This document shows, one piece after another, positions 34,979 through 43,845 of a stretch of 64,000 nucleotides of DNA (its first letter is position 1; the number at the start of each line of letters is the position of its first letter). A program made the translations under genes and the position numbers. The notes below the pieces were generated by a model. That model searched no databases and was not told where the DNA came from. It saw nothing but the letters and a program-made list of their open reading frames with translations. Origin of the DNA: Actinomycetota bacterium (GTDB taxonomy: Bacteria > Actinomycetota > Acidimicrobiia > Acidimicrobiales > Ilumatobacteraceae); the NCBI GenBank assembly GCA_947454105.1, contig CANGIP010000002.1, positions 62,001-126,000 on the forward strand, written 5' to 3'.

Positions 34979-36187
34979 TCAGTAGTTCGTGATGCGACCG
35001 GCATCAATGCCGTTGCGGAACAATTCATTGAGGTCTTCATCAGCAGTGACCAACAAAGCATCAAGCCATCCGTGCACATACTGCGCGCCGCCTTCGTTGC
35101 GACCAAAGTGCAGAACTTTCTTTGCGCCCGTCTTCACCGTTCGCTGAATCTTCAATCCAGTTGCGTAGTCCTCATCGCGAACGACGTTCTCGAGGAAAGC
35201 AATTTGCTTATTGGCGGCTTCGATGAACTCTTCAGTCTTTGGTGCGGTTGAAATGAAGTCGAGATACGTCACCGATTCATCGGCTGTTGCTCCGGGGAAA
35301 ACGCGAGCGACCTGATAAATCTTGTGACCTTCAATTTCGAAACCAGCGATTGAACCGTGAGGGAACACACTCCATACACCACCGGTCAACACTGACTCGG
35401 GCCACTCAGAAGTTGGACGGCCTTCAAGCTTCGCCCAGTTGCCACGCGGACCAGTGACGCGCTGGTGAGGCCCTACGCGATGGAACAAAGCGTCGGGCGA
35501 CATGTCAGGACCGAAGGTGTTCTTATGCAGAATTGGGAGATGGTAAAAATCGACATAGCCGTCGAATGAAATCTTCCAGTTCGGTCCTGCCAAAATACGG
35601 GTTCCGAAGTGATTCATACTGGCGAAGTCACAGAACTCAAGCATCTCGTCATATCCCGCAAAGAATGCATCAAAGTCAAGTTTTGAATCGGGTGACAAAG
35701 TCACCCAGATCAAACCCGCGCGTTCAGCAATGGGCAACTGCGTGAGACCGAGACACGATGTATCCAGTTGACCGAAGTCGTCTTGTTTGAATACGCCAAC
35801 AAGGTCGCCCTCTTGGTTATACGTCCAGTTGTGGTACGGGCACGCAAAGCGTCGGGCCGTGCCGACGCCTGGGTCAACAAGTTGCGCGCCACGGTGACTA
35901 CACATGTTGACGAATGCCCGAGCGACCCCATCAGCACCGCGCGAGATGAGCACAGGCATACCAACAACATCAATCGCTTTATACGTATTGACTTCTTTGA
36001 TTTCAGCAGTCATGGCGAGCAGCAACGGCACTCGCTTGAAGATCATGTCTACTTCGCGCTGCCAACGTTCGGGGTCAAAGTAGTTCGAGGCAGGAATCGT
36101 GGTCACCGATTCAGTGAGGTGCACGGTTCCGGCTTTGTTATGAGCGATTGTGCGCTCGGCCATTGCGACAAGTTTCTCGCGGCTCAT
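34979..36187 (-). CDS. Rieske non-haem iron oxygenase
   Basis: A 402-residue oxygenase, shorter and distinct from the other two. Rieske ligands are Cys96/His98 (NMCSHRG) and Cys116/His119 (CPYHNW). The iron site is in NWKISFDGYVDFYHLPILH. It resembles ring-hydroxylating and demethylating single-component-type terminal oxygenases. A TGGGGGTAA ribosome site precedes the ATG. It heads the nitroreductase/LLM operon. As with the others, no ferredoxin or reductase is encoded beside it, though the nitroreductase could be a flavin electron donor. Confidence 0.9.
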   Translation of the reverse strand: MSREKLVAMAERTIAHNKAGTVHLTESVTTIPASNYFDPERWQREVDMIFKRVPLLLAMTAEIKEVNTYKAIDVVGMPVLISRGADGVARAFVNMCSHRGAQLVDPGVGTARRFACPYHNWTYNQEGDLVGVFKQDDFGQLDTSCLGLTQLPIAERAGLIWVTLSPDSKLDFDAFFAGYDEMLEFCDFASMNHFGTRILAGPNWKISFDGYVDFYHLPILHKNTFGPDMSPDALFHRVGPHQRVTGPRGNWAKLEGRPTSEWPESVLTGGVWSVFPHGSIAGFEIEGHKIYQVARVFPGATADESVTYLDFISTAPKTEEFIEAANKQIAFLENVVRDEDYATGLKIQRTVKTGAKKVLHFGRNEGGAQYVHGWLDALLVTADEDLNELFRNGIDAGRITNY

Positions 36188-36296
36188 GGTTACCCCCAGG
36201 TACCTCGGACAGCGTGCTGCTGTGTGATTTCAGCCTAGATGTTTTGATTCAGTTCAAACGATTGCTCGTTCGGGTGCCCATCATTTGTTGTGACAG

Positions 36297-37220
36297 TTAG
36301 TCGTTTTGCAGTAAATGCACGAGGCTGCTTGTATCCCAGCGACTTCCACCACGCGCGACCACCTGGGCATAGAACTGATCAACCAAAGCAGTCAATGGCA
36401 AGCGAGCGCCGTTACGGTTTGCTTCATCGAGGCAAATACCCAAGTCTTTGCGCATCCACTCAACAGCGAATCCAAACTCGAATTCACCACGGTTCATCGT
36501 GCTGGCACGGTTATCCATCTGCCAGCTGGCTGCCGCACCTTTGCCGATGACTTCGACCAACTTGTCGACATCGAGCCCGGCGTGTTGGGCGAAATTGACA
36601 CCCTCGGCCAGACCCTGCACGATTCCAGCGATACAGATTTGATTCACCATTTTCGCCAATTGGCCAGCGCCAGCTTTTCCAAGCCGCTCACATGCCCGTG
36701 AATACGGCGCAATCGCAGCCTTAGCCCGCTGAAACACCGCCTCGTCGTCGCTACCGCACATAATGGTCAACGCTCCGTTTTGGGCTCCAGCCTGCCCTCC
36801 AGACACTGGGGCATCAACGAAACCAATCCCCCGTTCGGCACATGCCGCCGATACTTCCCGGGCAACATCGGCTGAAGCCGTCGTATGGTCAATCAAGATC
36901 GAGCCAGGCTTCATTCCGGCCAAGGCACCCTGAGGGCCATAGACAACCGAACGGACGTCATCGTCGTTGCCCACGCACATCATCACGAAATCGGCGTATT
37001 CAACGGCTTCGACGGGTGTGGGCTTGGCGAAGCCACGGTTGAGCGCAACCCAGGCCAAAGCCTTGGGTGCGGAGCGGTTGAACACCGTGATCTGATAATC
37101 GGCCTTGGCTAAGTGACTCGCCATGGGGGCGCCCATGACTCCGAGTCCGAGAAATGCCACTTTGGGTCCGGTCCCGATTGTAGGAATTGGTCCGGTTGCG
37201 TCTTCAGGAGTTTGTGCCAT
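36297..37220 (-). CDS. NAD(P)-dependent beta-hydroxyacid dehydrogenase
   Basis: About 307 residues of the 3-hydroxyisobutyrate / 6-phosphogluconate dehydrogenase-like family. AFLGLGVMGAPMASHLA is the nucleotide motif, FVDAPVSGGQAGAQNGAL the substrate loop, and GAGQLAKMVNQI has the catalytic Lys. It oxidises a beta-hydroxy acid such as 3-hydroxyisobutyrate or tartronate semialdehyde. The open frame runs 333 bases further upstream, but homology begins at MAQTPED, and the extra part lies opposite the plus-strand VOC gene. It is divergent from that VOC gene. Confidence 0.88.
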   Translation of the reverse strand: MAQTPEDATGPIPTIGTGPKVAFLGLGVMGAPMASHLAKADYQITVFNRSAPKALAWVALNRGFAKPTPVEAVEYADFVMMCVGNDDDVRSVVYGPQGALAGMKPGSILIDHTTASADVAREVSAACAERGIGFVDAPVSGGQAGAQNGALTIMCGSDDEAVFQRAKAAIAPYSRACERLGKAGAGQLAKMVNQICIAGIVQGLAEGVNFAQHAGLDVDKLVEVIGKGAAASWQMDNRASTMNRGEFEFGFAVEWMRKDLGICLDEANRNGARLPLTALVDQFYAQVVARGGSRWDTSSLVHLLQND

Positions 37221-37253
37221 GCCCTCTAGTTTGTCAGGCTCTGAGGTACCACC

Positions 37254-37919
37254 ATGAGCAAGAACCTCCATATTGACCATCTCGTCTACGCGACCCCCGA
37301 TCTGGCGGCCGCCGTTGCCGACATCGAAGAGCGTTTTGGCGTCGCCCCAACGCCCGGCGGAGCCCATGTTGGGCTCGGTACTTTCAATGCTTTGCTCGGT
37401 CTTGGCGGTCGCACCTATCTCGAGATTGTCGGACCCGACCCTGCTCAACCCGAACCCGTCAACCCGCGACCTTTTGGTATTGATGATTTGACTGAGCCGT
37501 CGCTCGTCGCGTGGTGTGCTGCTCCGCAACGCCCACTCGTCGATGTTGTTCAAGCTTCACGCGAGGCTGGGTTTGATCCGGGCGATGTTCGCGCCATGAG
37601 TCGTCAACGTCCCGATGGCGTGTTACTTGAATGGGAACTCACACTCACTTCGCTTCCCATTCCTGAAGGTGGCGTGCTTCCGTTCTTCATTGATTGGGGT
37701 CGCACTGTTCATCCGACCGCCGATATGCCCATCGGTGGAACATTGATGGCACTCGATCTCTTTCATCCGCAACCGCGAACAATTGACTTGTTCTTGTCGG
37801 CCGTGAGTGATGAAGCACAACTCGGTGATGATGAAGCGAACATCACCCTCAACTACTCAGATCACGCCAAGTTGACCGCCGAAATTCTCACCGCCAACGG
37901 CTTAGTGATTCTTCACTAA
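37254..37919 (+). CDS. VOC-superfamily (glyoxalase-like) protein
   Basis: A 221-residue protein of the glyoxalase-like type. LHIDHLVYATPDLAAAV is the first metal-strand pattern, and GRTYLEIVGPDPAQPEP follows. It may be a single-chain two-module metal enzyme or a non-enzymatic member. GAGG lies before the ATG. It is divergent from the beta-hydroxyacid dehydrogenase, 33 bases away, and convergent with an SDR. Its reaction is unknown. Confidence 0.78.
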   Translation: MSKNLHIDHLVYATPDLAAAVADIEERFGVAPTPGGAHVGLGTFNALLGLGGRTYLEIVGPDPAQPEPVNPRPFGIDDLTEPSLVAWCAAPQRPLVDVVQASREAGFDPGDVRAMSRQRPDGVLLEWELTLTSLPIPEGGVLPFFIDWGRTVHPTADMPIGGTLMALDLFHPQPRTIDLFLSAVSDEAQLGDDEANITLNYSDHAKLTAEILTANGLVILH

Positions 37920-37934
37920 CTACTCTCAGCTCAT

Positions 37935-38717
37935 TCATTCAGGGGTGACGTAGGCAGCGGTGATGCCACCGTCGATGATGAGCGATTGCCCCGTCATCCA
38001 ACTGCTCTCATCAGAGGCCAAGAACAACGCGCCATTAGCGATTTCAATCGGATCACCGAAACGTCCCATCGGAATATGCACCAAACGTCGATTGCGCTTG
38101 GCATCATCGCTCAAGAACTTGGCCAACATCGGCGTCATAATCGGGCCAGGACACAACGAATTGGCCCGAATTCCTTGACGAGCATAAATCACGGCAATCT
38201 CACGTGTCATCGCCAGAACAGCGCCCTTAGAAGCCGTGTACGCCACTTGCGGTGTCGCTGCACCCATATGGGCCACAAAGCTCGCAACGTTCACAATTGA
38301 ACCGCCACCAGATGCCAACATCGCTGGAATCGCGTAACGACAACCGAGCAACGTGCCCTTGACGTTGATGTCCATGGTCTTTTGGTACACGTCAACTGAA
38401 GTATTCGTCGGGCCGTCGTCGTCACTCAACATCACGCCGGCGTTGTTGTACAAAATGTGTAGGCCACCAAATGTTTCAACAGCATGCTGAACTGCGGCTT
38501 CTACTGAACCTTCATCGCTCACGTCACAACGCACAAAGGTTGCTTCGCCGCCAGCAGCATCGATGGCGTCAACAACTTCGTCGCCATCAACAACGTCGGC
38601 GATCACGATCTGTGCGCCTTCACGGGCGAACAGTTCGGCTCCGACACGACCGAGACCAGAAGACCCTCCGGTGATGATGGCAACTTTTCCTTGTAGACGA
38701 CCTGCGACTGCGCTCAT
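37935..38717 (-). CDS. short-chain dehydrogenase/reductase
   Basis: A 260-residue classical SDR: ITGGSSGLGRVGAELF, VIADVVDGDEV favouring NAD(H), YNNAGVML, NVASFVAH and VAYTASKGAVLAM with the catalytic pair. It is transcribed alone, divergent from the endonuclease/exonuclease/phosphatase gene. Nothing in the sequence specifies the substrate. Confidence 0.9.
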   Translation of the reverse strand: MSAVAGRLQGKVAIITGGSSGLGRVGAELFAREGAQIVIADVVDGDEVVDAIDAAGGEATFVRCDVSDEGSVEAAVQHAVETFGGLHILYNNAGVMLSDDDGPTNTSVDVYQKTMDINVKGTLLGCRYAIPAMLASGGGSIVNVASFVAHMGAATPQVAYTASKGAVLAMTREIAVIYARQGIRANSLCPGPIMTPMLAKFLSDDAKRNRRLVHIPMGRFGDPIEIANGALFLASDESSWMTGQSLIIDGGITAAYVTPE

Positions 38718-38773
38718 GACTCACTCCGTTCTTTGCTCACGACGATACTGCCCGCATCGGCAAGAATGCAGGA

Positions 38774-39523
38774 GTGATCCCCGAGCACATGCCACACACC
38801 GCGTCAACGCTGAAGATCATGACTTGGAACTTGCAAGGATCACAACGACCCAACATCGGCAAGGTCGCCAGCAAGATCGAGCAGTTTCAACCCGATGTCA
38901 TTGCCATTCAGGAAATCCAGAAGCACCAAGCCCGATCTTTGTCTAGACGTCTCGGCTGGTCGTATGTGTGGGCTTTCAAACACAATGGCTACGGCCCGTT
39001 ACTTCCCCGTCGCGCCGAGGGAATGGCGATTATGTCGCGATCGCCACTCACGAATACAGGCAAGACCACATTGAGTTCTGGCTACGGATGCTTCACCTAT
39101 CGGCGTCGAATTGCCATGTGGGCAACCGCCGATATTCACGGTCAGCAATTCACTCTCTTCAACACCCACCTTGCCTCTGATGACAATGGTGACGAAGGCA
39201 CTACTCAAGCTCAACGATTGCGCAAGACCATCGACGCCCACAGCCAACTACCCACCGTGATCGCTGGCGACTTTAACGATCATCAACGACCCGACATCGT
39301 AAACATTCTCAATGGCGAACAGAACCAGGATGCCTGGATCTACGCCCAGTCGCGCTCTCGAAACGGGCTTACTAATCCAACCAAAAGTCCATACCAACGA
39401 CTCGATCACATTTTGGTTCCAAGGACTCACACGATTGCCCGTGTTCTAGTTCCTGACACCGACCAGTCATGGATTGAACTGTCCGACCACCTTCCGGTGA
39501 TCACCACAATCAATCTTGCCTAG
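38774..39523 (+). CDS. endonuclease/exonuclease/phosphatase family protein
   Basis: A 249-residue EEP-fold hydrolase. MTWNLQGSQ and VIAIQEIQ supply the Asn and Glu metal ligands, VIAGDFNDHQ the central Asp/Asn pair, and ELSDHLPVIT the C-terminal Asp-His. It could act on DNA (ExoIII-like), on nucleotides or on a phospholipid; the family is too broad to choose. The start is uncertain: a GTG at 38774 or an ATG 15 bases further in. Its 3' end overlaps the convergent glutamine-synthetase-like gene by four bases. Confidence 0.8.
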   Translation: MIPEHMPHTASTLKIMTWNLQGSQRPNIGKVASKIEQFQPDVIAIQEIQKHQARSLSRRLGWSYVWAFKHNGYGPLLPRRAEGMAIMSRSPLTNTGKTTLSSGYGCFTYRRRIAMWATADIHGQQFTLFNTHLASDDNGDEGTTQAQRLRKTIDAHSQLPTVIAGDFNDHQRPDIVNILNGEQNQDAWIYAQSRSRNGLTNPTKSPYQRLDHILVPRTHTIARVLVPDTDQSWIELSDHLPVITTINLA

Positions 39524-40896
39524 ATACGTTCAAAGTAACGATTCTTTTCCCAATCGGTCACAGTGCGATTGAAGGCTTCCCATTCGCTTTCGGCCGAACG
39601 CAAGATCCAGTGGTGAACATTCTCACCAAAGCACTCACGGGCGATTGCACTATTGCGCCACAATTCAATGGCATCAGGAAGATTCCACGGCACTCGACCA
39701 ACGTTGGCATCTTCGTATCCGTTACCAGCAAATGGTTCACTTAACGCCAACTTGTTCTTGATGCCGTACAGGCCACCAGCAATTGTTCCGGCGAATGCCA
39801 AGTAACTATTGGCATCAGCACCCGGAATCCGGTTTTCAACCCGAGTACCCGAACCGTGTCCAACTTTGCGGAAGCCAAGAGTGCGATTGTCGACTCCCCA
39901 ACCAATACCGGTTGGTGCCCACGAACCAGGCTGGAAACGTCGGTAGCTATTCACCGTTGGCGCCCACAGCAAAGAAAACTCGCGAGCCGTATGAATCTGT
40001 CCAGCCAAAAAATGGCGGAACGTTTCGCTCATGCCCAACGCGTCGTTGTGATCGTCAAAAACCGACTTTGAACCATCGAGTGTCCACAAACTTGCGTGAA
40101 TGTGACACGACGATCCGACATCATTGAAATCGGGCTTAGCCATAAAGGTGATTGATCGGCCATTGGCTGCAGCAATTTCTTTAGCGGCATTTTTGTAGAT
40201 GTGATTACGGTCGGCCATTTCAACTGCCGTTGAATACGACAAGTTGATTTCGTGCTGACCCGCGCCAGCCTCACCCTTTGAGAACTCAATCGGCACACCA
40301 GAGTTTTCAAGCGCACTACGAATTGCACCCACGATGTATTCATCACGAGTCGTTTGCAAAATGTTGTAGTCCTCGGCCCATGCCGAATGTGTGCGCAACG
40401 AGTGATAGTTCTTTGCCTTCGCTTCGTCGTATGAGTCGTGATACAAAAAGAATTCAATTTCGCTGCCGAGCATCGGCAAGAAACCCAGCGCCGCAGCCTG
40501 ATCAACCTGCGCGCGCAAAATACTTCGTGGTGCAACATCAACAAAGGTGTTATTCGCGACGTCCAACAAATCACACATGATGATCGCGGTTTTGGGCAAC
40601 CATGACGCAATGCGCACGGTGTCCCAATCGGGCATGGCCAACATGTCGCCGTAACCCTTGTCAAAACTTGAGAAACGGAAACCTTCAGAAGGTTGATTAT
40701 CAATATCGCACGTCAGTAGATAGTCACAGTTCTCGGTGCCATGCTCGGCCACGTGATCGAGAAAGAAACGACCCGTCGCACGCTTACCGACAAGACGTCC
40801 GTAGCGATCGACAAAAGCCATGATGACCGTGTCGATTTCTGAACGCAAAATACGATCGGCAAGTTCTTGACGGGCAATGACTTCGCGCTTCATCAT
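39520..40896 (-). CDS. glutamine-synthetase-family enzyme (GlnA-like, non-canonical)
   Basis: About 458 residues of the type-I-like GS fold. Active-site blocks are GSEIEFFLY, GEAGAGQHEINL, MAKPDFNDVGSSCHIHASL, NSYRRFQPGSWAPT and RVENRIPGADANSY. I see no canonical adenylylation-site segment, so it is more likely a GS-like gamma-glutamyl ligase for an amine (polyamine or ethanolamine type) than the main nitrogen-assimilating enzyme. A TAGGGT hexamer seven bases before ATG 40896 indicates a leaderless start; the open frame extends six codons upstream through that hexamer. It overlaps the EEP gene by four bases at the 3' end. Confidence 0.85.
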   Translation of the reverse strand: MMKREVIARQELADRILRSEIDTVIMAFVDRYGRLVGKRATGRFFLDHVAEHGTENCDYLLTCDIDNQPSEGFRFSSFDKGYGDMLAMPDWDTVRIASWLPKTAIIMCDLLDVANNTFVDVAPRSILRAQVDQAAALGFLPMLGSEIEFFLYHDSYDEAKAKNYHSLRTHSAWAEDYNILQTTRDEYIVGAIRSALENSGVPIEFSKGEAGAGQHEINLSYSTAVEMADRNHIYKNAAKEIAAANGRSITFMAKPDFNDVGSSCHIHASLWTLDGSKSVFDDHNDALGMSETFRHFLAGQIHTAREFSLLWAPTVNSYRRFQPGSWAPTGIGWGVDNRTLGFRKVGHGSGTRVENRIPGADANSYLAFAGTIAGGLYGIKNKLALSEPFAGNGYEDANVGRVPWNLPDAIELWRNSAIARECFGENVHHWILRSAESEWEAFNRTVTDWEKNRYFERI

Positions 40897-40903
40897 GAAA
40901 CGA

Positions 40904-40909
40904 ACCCTA
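40904..40909 (-). promoter_or_regulatory. -10 element of a probable leaderless promoter
   Basis: On the minus strand TAGGGT ends seven bases before the first ATG of an ATGATG pair at the glutamine-synthetase-like gene, with no Shine-Dalgarno. Confidence 0.45.
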
Positions 40910-40966
40910 GCCACGCATTATTGAAGACACTCACGCGTCACCTCAACCAGAGGTGCACGAGGAAGA

Positions 40967-41743
40967 TCAGTCTTTGGCGGGCTTTTTGGCGACGGCCTTC
41001 TTGGCCGGAGCCTTCTTGGCCGGAGCCTCGGCCTTCTCAGCCTCGTCGGCAACGGGTTTGGGTGCAGCAGCCTTCTTCACTGGTGCAGCCTTCGGTTCAG
41101 CAACCTTCTTGACTGGCGCGGCCTTGGCGACTGGTGCTGCTGGCTTCTCATCGAGGTCGTCATCAAGATCGTCATCATCGCTCTCGACCTTTGGTGCTTC
41201 AACCTTGGGGGCAGCAGCCTTGGCTGGCTTAGCAGCCTTTACTGGCTTCAAGACGCCCTTAGCCAATGCTTCGTCGAGATAGACCTCGGCTTCGTCGGTG
41301 GTGACCTTCAAGGCCGGAGCAATTTCAGAAATGAGGTTGACGCGGGCACGCTCGTACATGGTGCGCTCGGCAGCCGACAACGATGCATCGCGGTTACGCG
41401 CTGCGAGGTTACGCACCACTTCGGCGACCTGGTACACATCGCCACTCTTGAGCTTTTCTTGGTGGTTCTTGAAGCGACGGCTCCAGTTGCTGGGCACGCG
41501 AGGGTCGGCCTTCGCCAATACGGCAACCAAGTCTTCGAGTTCGTCTGGTGACACGGGCGGGCGAACGCCGACTTCGTCGACCTTTGACATCGGAACCCGC
41601 AGGGTCATATCGCCGATCACGGTGCGAAGAACCAGGTATTCCTGTTGCTTGCCAGTATTGAGAGGATCTTCCTTGCGAATGGCCTCAACTTTGCAGGCTC
41701 CATGCTGGGGATAGATGACGGTGTCGCCCTTTTTGAACTTCAC
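40967..41743 (-). CDS. carD: CarD-family RNA polymerase-binding regulator with histone-like tail
   Basis: A 258-residue protein. Residues 1-160 match CarD: the RID-like N-terminal KKGDTVIYPQHGACKVEAI binds RNA polymerase beta, and the Trp in PSNWSRRFKNHQEK matches the key DNA-contacting Trp. CarD stabilises open promoter complexes in actinobacteria. From about residue 164, some 95 residues are Lys/Ala/Pro-rich with repeated PAKA, APVKK and PAKKA units and an acidic DDDDLDDDL patch at 189-197. Mycobacterial CarD is about 160 residues and lacks this. The tail resembles histone-H1 or HupB-type DNA-binding tails. It lies alone, near a tRNA gene. Confidence 0.88.
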   Translation of the reverse strand: MKFKKGDTVIYPQHGACKVEAIRKEDPLNTGKQQEYLVLRTVIGDMTLRVPMSKVDEVGVRPPVSPDELEDLVAVLAKADPRVPSNWSRRFKNHQEKLKSGDVYQVAEVVRNLAARNRDASLSAAERTMYERARVNLISEIAPALKVTTDEAEVYLDEALAKGVLKPVKAAKPAKAAAPKVEAPKVESDDDDLDDDLDEKPAAPVAKAAPVKKVAEPKAAPVKKAAAPKPVADEAEKAEAPAKKAPAKKAVAKKPAKD

Positions 41744-41817
41744 TCAGACCTCGCTCAGAATCGCCGAAAAAGGCATAAAACCCCATCGGAATAGACGCTG
41801 AAGTGTAGAGGGAAAAT

Positions 41818-41841
41818 GGTCGTTTTCATCGGGAAATGACC
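41818..41841 (-). terminator. probable terminator after tRNA-Arg
   Basis: GGTCGTTTTC...GGGAAATGACC is an imperfect inverted repeat (eight of ten pairs) and the minus-strand transcript then has UUUU (41813-41816). It lies between tRNA-Arg and carD, which suits a tRNA terminator, but the stem is AT-rich. Confidence 0.4.
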
Positions 41842-41852
41842 GTATTGATGTG

Positions 41853-41926
41853 CGCCCTCGGCATGATTCGAACATGCGACCGATGGATTAGAAGTCCATT
41901 GCTCTATCCAGCTGAGCTACGAGGGC
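41853..41926 (-). tRNA. tRNA-Arg (anticodon TCT)
   Basis: A 74-base cloverleaf on the minus strand. The acceptor GCCCTCG pairs with CGAGGGC, the D-arm is AGCTCAGCTGGATAGAGCA, the anticodon stem ATGGA-TCCAT encloses CTTCTAA with anticodon TCT, and the T-arm has GTTCGAATC. The discriminator is G and CCA is not encoded. It decodes AGA codons. It lies between cinA and carD. Confidence 0.95.
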
Positions 41927-41978
41927 GAGCATTCCAAGGTTACAAGCCTTCGATCGAACAGATCACAAAGATGGGATT

Positions 41979-43229
41979 TCAGTAGGCGTTGGAAGAGAAC
42001 AGAATCTGACGCCGCAAGAAATCCAGTGACGAAATCACCGACATCTGCCGCATCTGGTCGCGCTGGCCAGGCATACGAAGAGTCGTTGAAACTGTTGCTC
42101 GGCCATTGATAGCCACAGCAATACACAACGTGCCAACTGGTTGACCATCTTGCTCAGCCGGTCCAGCAACACCAGTCAACGATAGCGCTACATCGGCACC
42201 AAGTACTCGTCGAGCACCTTCGGCCATCGCGACCGCTGCATCTTCGCTCACAACTGGTCCGCGCGGAACATCAAGCAAATCAAACTTGACCTCGCTCGAA
42301 TACGACACCACGCTCCCCCGAAGCACGTCACTCGCGCCAGGAATCGATGTCAAACGACCCGACACCAAACCTCCCGTGACCGACTCTGCGAGCCCAAGAG
42401 TTAGACCCTGTTCACGCAAAAGATTCAACACAACCGATTCCATGTTGTCGGCATCAAAACCAAAGACCACATCACCAACAACGTCAAGCACCTTTGCTTG
42501 CCAGTCATCAAGTACTGCGTGAGCTTGTTGACTGTCGGCGCCCTTGGCCGTGAGACGAACCTTGATGCCTTCCCAGCCGCTCGCCAAAAAGGCCAAGGTC
42601 GGGTTACCGACTTCTTCAAGCTGCGCGATGATCGGATTGAGGCGTTCGTTCAAACCGCTTTCGCTTTCGCCCCATGTGCGAATGACGCGACTCGCAATCA
42701 CACTGGTGTCACCGCTTCGTGCTCGAAGATCGGGCAAGATCGCGCGCTCCATCATGTCTTGCATTTCGTGGGGCACACCTGGCACGGCGTAAATCACTTT
42801 GTCACCTACTGGACACATCAAGCCTGGTGCAGTGCCTCGAGTTTGGTGAATCACTGTGGCCCCAACAGGCACCATCGCCTGTTGCAGATTGTTGTCGGCC
42901 ATGCGACGACCACGGGATTCGAAGATATCCCTGATCACTTGCGCAATATCGTCGTGCAAGACAAGTTCAACACCCATGACTTCGGCGATTGCTTCACGTG
43001 TGAGGTCATCATGAGTTGGCCCGAGCCCCCCACACATAATGACGGCGTCAGCTTCGACTAAAGCTGACCGAACCACATCAACAATGCGTTGATGATTGTC
43101 CCCTACTTTGACTTGCAACAGCGAATCAATTCCATTCGCTGCTAGTTGCTCACCGATCCACGACGAGTTGGTATCAACAATTTGGCCAAGCAGTAATTCG
43201 GTTCCGACGGCAACGACCGAACAACGCAT
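41979..43229 (-). CDS. cinA: CinA-family nicotinamide mononucleotide deamidase / ADP-ribose pyrophosphatase
   Basis: A 416-residue two-domain CinA. The N-terminal MoaB/MogA-like COG1058 domain starts AVGTELLLGQIVDTNSSWI, with GGLGPTHDDLTREAIA as the nucleotide loop. The C-terminal deamidase domain shows ESVTGGLVSGRLTSIPG and LTGVAGPAEQDGQPVGT, with catalytic Ser/Lys neighbourhood. It repairs or recycles pyridine nucleotides. It begins one base after the pgsA stop. In many bacteria pgsA, cinA and recA are adjacent; here the following gene is tRNA-Arg rather than recA. Confidence 0.93.
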   Translation of the reverse strand: MRCSVVAVGTELLLGQIVDTNSSWIGEQLAANGIDSLLQVKVGDNHQRIVDVVRSALVEADAVIMCGGLGPTHDDLTREAIAEVMGVELVLHDDIAQVIRDIFESRGRRMADNNLQQAMVPVGATVIHQTRGTAPGLMCPVGDKVIYAVPGVPHEMQDMMERAILPDLRARSGDTSVIASRVIRTWGESESGLNERLNPIIAQLEEVGNPTLAFLASGWEGIKVRLTAKGADSQQAHAVLDDWQAKVLDVVGDVVFGFDADNMESVVLNLLREQGLTLGLAESVTGGLVSGRLTSIPGASDVLRGSVVSYSSEVKFDLLDVPRGPVVSEDAAVAMAEGARRVLGADVALSLTGVAGPAEQDGQPVGTLCIAVAINGRATVSTTLRMPGQRDQMRQMSVISSLDFLRRQILFSSNAY

Positions 43230-43230
43230 C

Positions 43231-43815
43231 TCAGGCCATCAAATTTGGAGTCGTCTTACGCAACTTCTGCGCACGCCACATGTATTGCAAACCACTCACG
43301 GTTGTGAAGGCCACGGCTATCCACAACAACCACAGCCAGAGCCATGTGGCTTTGTCAGCGGTCAACGGAGCAATAGCAAAACCAACGCTGAGTTGTTGAA
43401 AGAGAGTTTTCCATTTCGCAAGACGGCTAGCCGGAACGCTGATTCCTTTGGCTCCAACCATCACGCGATACATGCTGATTGCCACTTCACGAGCTGCGAT
43501 GAGCAACACGGGCAGTGCCCAGTACACATCGCGACTCACCAAGGTGAACATCGCTCCCAGCACCAAAACCTTGTCGGCCAACGGGTCGAGGAATGCACCC
43601 GAACGAGTTGATCCATGACGTCGAGCTAAATAGCCGTCGATTCCGTCACTTGAACACAACACGAACCACAAACCAAATGCGACCCAAGAACCACCAGGAA
43701 AATCAGGAATGACCACAAACATCAAGGGCGAAACAAGAATTCGCCCGACTGTTACTGCATTTGCCCAAGTAGCAATGGCATTAGGGTCAACCGGCACCCT
43801 CTCAGCCTGCCACAA
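43231..43815 (-). CDS. pgsA: CDP-diacylglycerol--glycerol-3-phosphate 3-phosphatidyltransferase
   Basis: A 194-residue integral membrane enzyme. The CDP-alcohol phosphatidyltransferase signature is intact: SSDGIDGYLARRHG, then SGAFLDPLADK, giving the conserved Asp and Arg residues. The early ATWANAVTVGRILVSPLMF and VLLIAAREVAISMY are its membrane/active-site blocks. It makes phosphatidylglycerol phosphate, the first committed step in PG and cardiolipin synthesis. The start is uncertain: TTG at 43815 is the longest frame. The gene is one base from cinA and follows the M14-type peptidase gene. Confidence 0.9.
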   Translation of the reverse strand: MWQAERVPVDPNAIATWANAVTVGRILVSPLMFVVIPDFPGGSWVAFGLWFVLCSSDGIDGYLARRHGSTRSGAFLDPLADKVLVLGAMFTLVSRDVYWALPVLLIAAREVAISMYRVMVGAKGISVPASRLAKWKTLFQQLSVGFAIAPLTADKATWLWLWLLWIAVAFTTVSGLQYMWRAQKLRKTTPNLMA

Positions 43816-43845
43816 ACTGGGCTTCGTCCCATGTCTTCAATTTTG

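Noticed and set aside
36860-37553. Upstream extension of the beta-hydroxyacid dehydrogenase frame to 37553
   Set aside because: The extra 111 residues look non-homologous, lie opposite the VOC gene, and the family start is at 37220.
41744-41852. Possible second tRNA or small RNA next to tRNA-Arg
   Set aside because: No second cloverleaf is found; only the terminator-like hairpin is present.
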